This document shows positions 61,001-64,000 of a DNA stretch of 64,000 nt, piece after piece (within the stretch, counting starts at the first letter, position 1; every line of letters begins with the position of its first letter). This DNA is from Liolophura sinensis. Taxonomy: Eukaryota > Mollusca > Polyplacophora > Chitonida > Chitonidae. The notes beneath the pieces are model-generated. The model did not search any database. It was not told where the DNA came from and saw only the letters and a list, made by a program, of their open reading frames with translations. The stretch spans positions 26,024,402-26,088,401 of the forward strand of contig NC_088301.1 in NCBI RefSeq assembly GCF_032854445.1, in the 5' to 3' direction. A program made the position numbers and the translations under genes.

Positions 61001-63507
61001 ATACACACGAAATGGAATCCCCGCTCAGAATCACCTTATTTAATAATAGTTGTAATGTGTTGTTACTTTTAAGCAACTGGCTTGTTGCAGAGAAAATCAT
61101 CTGGTAGCCATTTTCTAAATCGTCAAAGAATAGCGGTTATCAGAGGAGTTTCTGGAGTTCATTACTGACTTAACTCCTTAGCTAGGTGAAGTACTGGTGC
61201 ACGGATTCCAAGGTTGTCGCAACAATGAGCACATCTGGTTTTTGTTGTTGTTGTTTGGAATTATTCAATTGAATAGGCCTTTTAAATATGTAAAAAGGTA
61301 CAAATATTATTTATTGTAATTTGTGTCGCTTTTAGAAATAAATAGATGCTTTGGCAAATTACGTGGTGGTAACCTGCAGTTTTTACCTTTGGAAACTTAA
61401 AAAGTGGGCTATTTCTTAGACAGTCGGCTGCAAATTGAAAACAAACAAATATATACGAGTCAGGGCAATGAAGTTTCATTATATAGTTTTGACACGGCTG
61501 TGACTGCATTGGACTATTTTTTTTTAAATGCTATTTGCCAATCGATGTAATCAAATTGTTTTTGGATGTTATTGTCTTTTCAAACGATGTGTTACGAAGA
61601 TGAAGTGCTATAAATTTTCCGATGTTCGAAAAAGTGCTAAAATATTTTATAACCAGGATGCTAGTCCTTCAACTGCTGAGTTATCTGTTTTATCATAAGC
61701 AGATTATGTATAGTGACGTTCATAATAAATATTGTCTGTTTTATACCAAATACGGTGATACTCTTGGCAAAGATTATCTTTAAATTGTGTCCTCAATGCA
61801 AATATACCACGGTCACATTTGCCTGGTACTGCTTTACTTTAATCGGTTGGTATGCACTTTCGTTTTCTTTCCTTTCTCGTGCTTTGGTAGTACACAACTA
61901 TTTAAAGTTTTGGCTTTGTCATGATGCGATGAACCTCGCTTTCGCATCAGGATATAAATTTCTCATGATGCGGAGAATGTCTGTGTCGGACCATGATACA
62001 ATGATGCGGGGAACGGCCCTGCAGCTATACAGCCGATATCTGAGTGCCCTTTGTCAGTGAAGTATGCCTTAGTATATACGCATTAAATCCCATGCAACCA
62101 AACATAAATGGACATAAATAAGTGGCCCCTGGTCACTCTTCCTATTATTGTTTGTGCATCACCCGCGAAGTCTTCCAGTCTGCTTTCGTCATTATTTCAC
62201 AAGGCAATGAAATATTCATAATTTTCTGACCCGATCTTGAAATCTCCAAACTGTCTATAGACAGTGTAGACTGTATCCCTAAGTCCCCATTCTAGGCTTC
62301 ATTCCCGCCATACGAGTTGAACTATAATATGTTTGCATGTATGTGCTGTAAAATATGATGAACAAGTCAATCAATCAGCCAATCACAATATGGATGAAAA
62401 TTCAAGCAATTGTACCTATAACGGAAAATAAACAAAGGCTTAATTTAGCCTCTGTTCCACGAAGTAAACGTGGGCGGACTGGCGGTAACTGCCATGGCGA
62501 CTCATATGTTGCCATGGTAGTTACAATCAACTTAAGAGTACAATTGTTTTGTCAAGTATAGGGCGGAGATTATTGACCGTAATCTTGACAAATGAAATTG
62601 TGTGCTTTGCTGCTTGGATACAGTGCTGGCTTCCTTGACGGCGATTTCTTTCCTGCAGTTGGTCGGTTTCAAAACCATGGTACCTAATTGGTTGCCATGG
62701 TAGTGGCACGCGCTTGTGACCGGACCCCTGGCGTGGTCGTGCTGTCTACGCATGCACCAAGCAGAAAGTGAAATACACAACAAAAGGGTTTCAGAAGTCA
62801 GGTTTCATTGTTTTATTCAAAAGATAGTTAACATAGTCTGCATAAGCCAATGCGTTTCAAAACGAATCCACAACGATCACAGCTAAAAGAAGTACCCGGC
62901 ACATTTCTTTAAATCGTGTGACCACAATTTTAGTTTCATAAATAATGAACCCTGCGCTGTGACAACAGAATCACTGTTTTCCACGTCCACATTCCAGCGT
63001 GCATGCACTGTGGTTTTTAAAAAAGAATACAAAATCTTGAGCAAATCTCAGTAGCTGAACACTTAAACCTCCACATATATACATTTTATGAGCATTACGT
63101 TTCTCGTTTTCGAATCCATGCAATTATAAAAAGATAGGAAACATATCAAAATATTTATAGCCTCAATAGTCGGGAAGACCTGGGTTATAGAGCTAGCACA
63201 TTGACAAGATGCGAAATGAAAGCTGACGTTAGTTTTCTTGTCAAATCAGAGTACCTTGAACTGCTAATACGCCTATACAATATCTCCGGGATCTTAAATT
63301 CTTAAGACCCCAACAACTCATTTTGTCAAATACATGTAAATCCCAGTGAATAAATAATAAACAGGTGTAACTGTCCAGTAATATATTCTGAAAAAACGTG
63401 ACCCCGTAGACGTTTTACTGGTGACCTAAAAGTCCGTTCAGTGGATATCTTGTGGAAATTGGCTACATAGCCTTACACGATACATGTAGTATAGATACAT
63501 TGCTCTC
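58004..63507. other. Long gene-less stretch
   Basis: 5.5 kb without a supported exon or RNA gene. It may hold a long CCM2 3' UTR, intergenic DNA or distal exons of another gene. The 61713-62060 open frame (115 codons) has hydrophobic segments but no family features or start context, so it is not called. Confidence 0.45.
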
Positions 63508-63632
63508 ATCAATGCGGTCGCTGTGAGTTCAAGTCCAGCTTGCTTTTTCTCCGGCCGTGGGTGGGAAGGCCTTCCGGAAACCTGCGGGTGGTCATGGGTT
63601 TCCCCCAGTCTGTGCCCGGTTACCTCCCATCA
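63508..63632 (+). repeat. SINE-A middle fragment
   Basis: From AATGCGGTCGCTGTGAGTTC to the end of the central block; head and tail missing. It abuts a tandem array. Confidence 0.87.
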
Positions 63633-63960
63633 AATGTAAGAATACCAAACAATATTCGCCGTTTATAATTGGTGAACGAAGTGATATGTAGATGAACTAG
63701 ATATGGCACAGTAAAGTTCAAAGCTCGGCTAAATGTAACAATACCAAACACTATTCGCCATTTATAACTGGTGAACGAAGTGATATGTAGATGAACTGGA
63801 TATGGCACTGCAAAGTGCAAAGCTCGTCTAAATGTAACATTAAGAAACAATATTCGTCATTTATAATTGGTGAACGAAGTGATATGTAGATGAACTGGAT
63901 ATGGCACTGTAAACTGAATAAAGTTCATCTAAATGTGGCAATACCAAGCCACTTATCAAA
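63633..63960 (+). repeat. Tandem repeat, about 99-bp unit, 3.3 copies
   Basis: Unit contains AATACCAAACAATATTCGCC, TATAATTGGTGAACGAAGTG and ATATGTAGATGAACTGGATA. The array may run past the window edge. Confidence 0.92.
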
Positions 63961-64000
63961 GATATGCAGACTAAGAATATGTCATTGTAAGATGAGTCAA

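Noticed and set aside
61713-62060. 115-codon frame with hydrophobic segments
   Set aside because: Poor start context, no recognisable family and no splice partners; expected by chance in AT-rich DNA.
1-64000. Retroviral, LTR or Polinton remains
   Set aside because: No reverse transcriptase, capsid, integrase or polymerase motifs and no long terminal direct repeats were recognised.

Overview
The window is animal genomic DNA: intron-rich genes, AT-rich non-coding sequence, many short interspersed repeats and intronic minisatellites. The dominant tRNA-headed SINE ends in (AATA)n and looks, from memory, like one common in molluscs. That and the gene content suggest a mollusc or another lophotrochozoan; the species cannot be fixed from sequence alone. 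I saw no bacterial operon, CRISPR array, retrovirus or LTR element.

Three genes could be assembled exon by exon, with splice phases that agree across every junction. (1) A minus-strand gene, 33821 to 15970, 18 coding exons, about 710 residues. It joins a GNAT-type N-acetyltransferase fold, a coiled-coil linker and a C-terminal PARP-like ADP-ribosyltransferase fold. I cannot name an orthologue, and it is the most unusual object here. (2) A minus-strand TMEM68 orthologue (membrane acyltransferase), 43438 to 37870, 8 exons, 333 residues. (3) A plus-strand CCM2 (malcavernin) orthologue, 45022 to 56873, 12 exons, 431 residues, arranged head-to-head with TMEM68 about 1.6 kb apart. A probable first coding exon of a fourth gene lies on the minus strand at 7209 to 6923; the rest of that gene would be off the left edge or was not recognised.

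Layout: 1-6.0 kb is non-coding with SINE fragments and a 35-bp tandem array. 6.0-7.2 kb holds a SINE and the orphan first exon. 7.2-15.9 kb is non-coding with old repeats and minisatellites. 16-33.8 kb is the GNAT/PARP gene. 33.8-37.8 kb is intergenic with a long inverted repeat and a SINE. 37.9-43.4 kb is TMEM68, and 43.5-45.0 kb is the divergent interval. 45.0-56.9 kb is CCM2, with four of its introns carrying different tandem arrays. 56.9-64 kb has no recognisable gene and is partly CCM2 3' UTR or intergenic, ending in a 99-bp tandem repeat.

The repeats form at least three SINE families, here called A, B and C. There are also two families with terminal inverted repeats (one flanked by TA, as in Tc1/mariner-derived MITEs), two older dispersed families, and more than a dozen minisatellites. 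The genes have no obvious shared pathway; they look like ordinary neighbours rather than a functional cluster.
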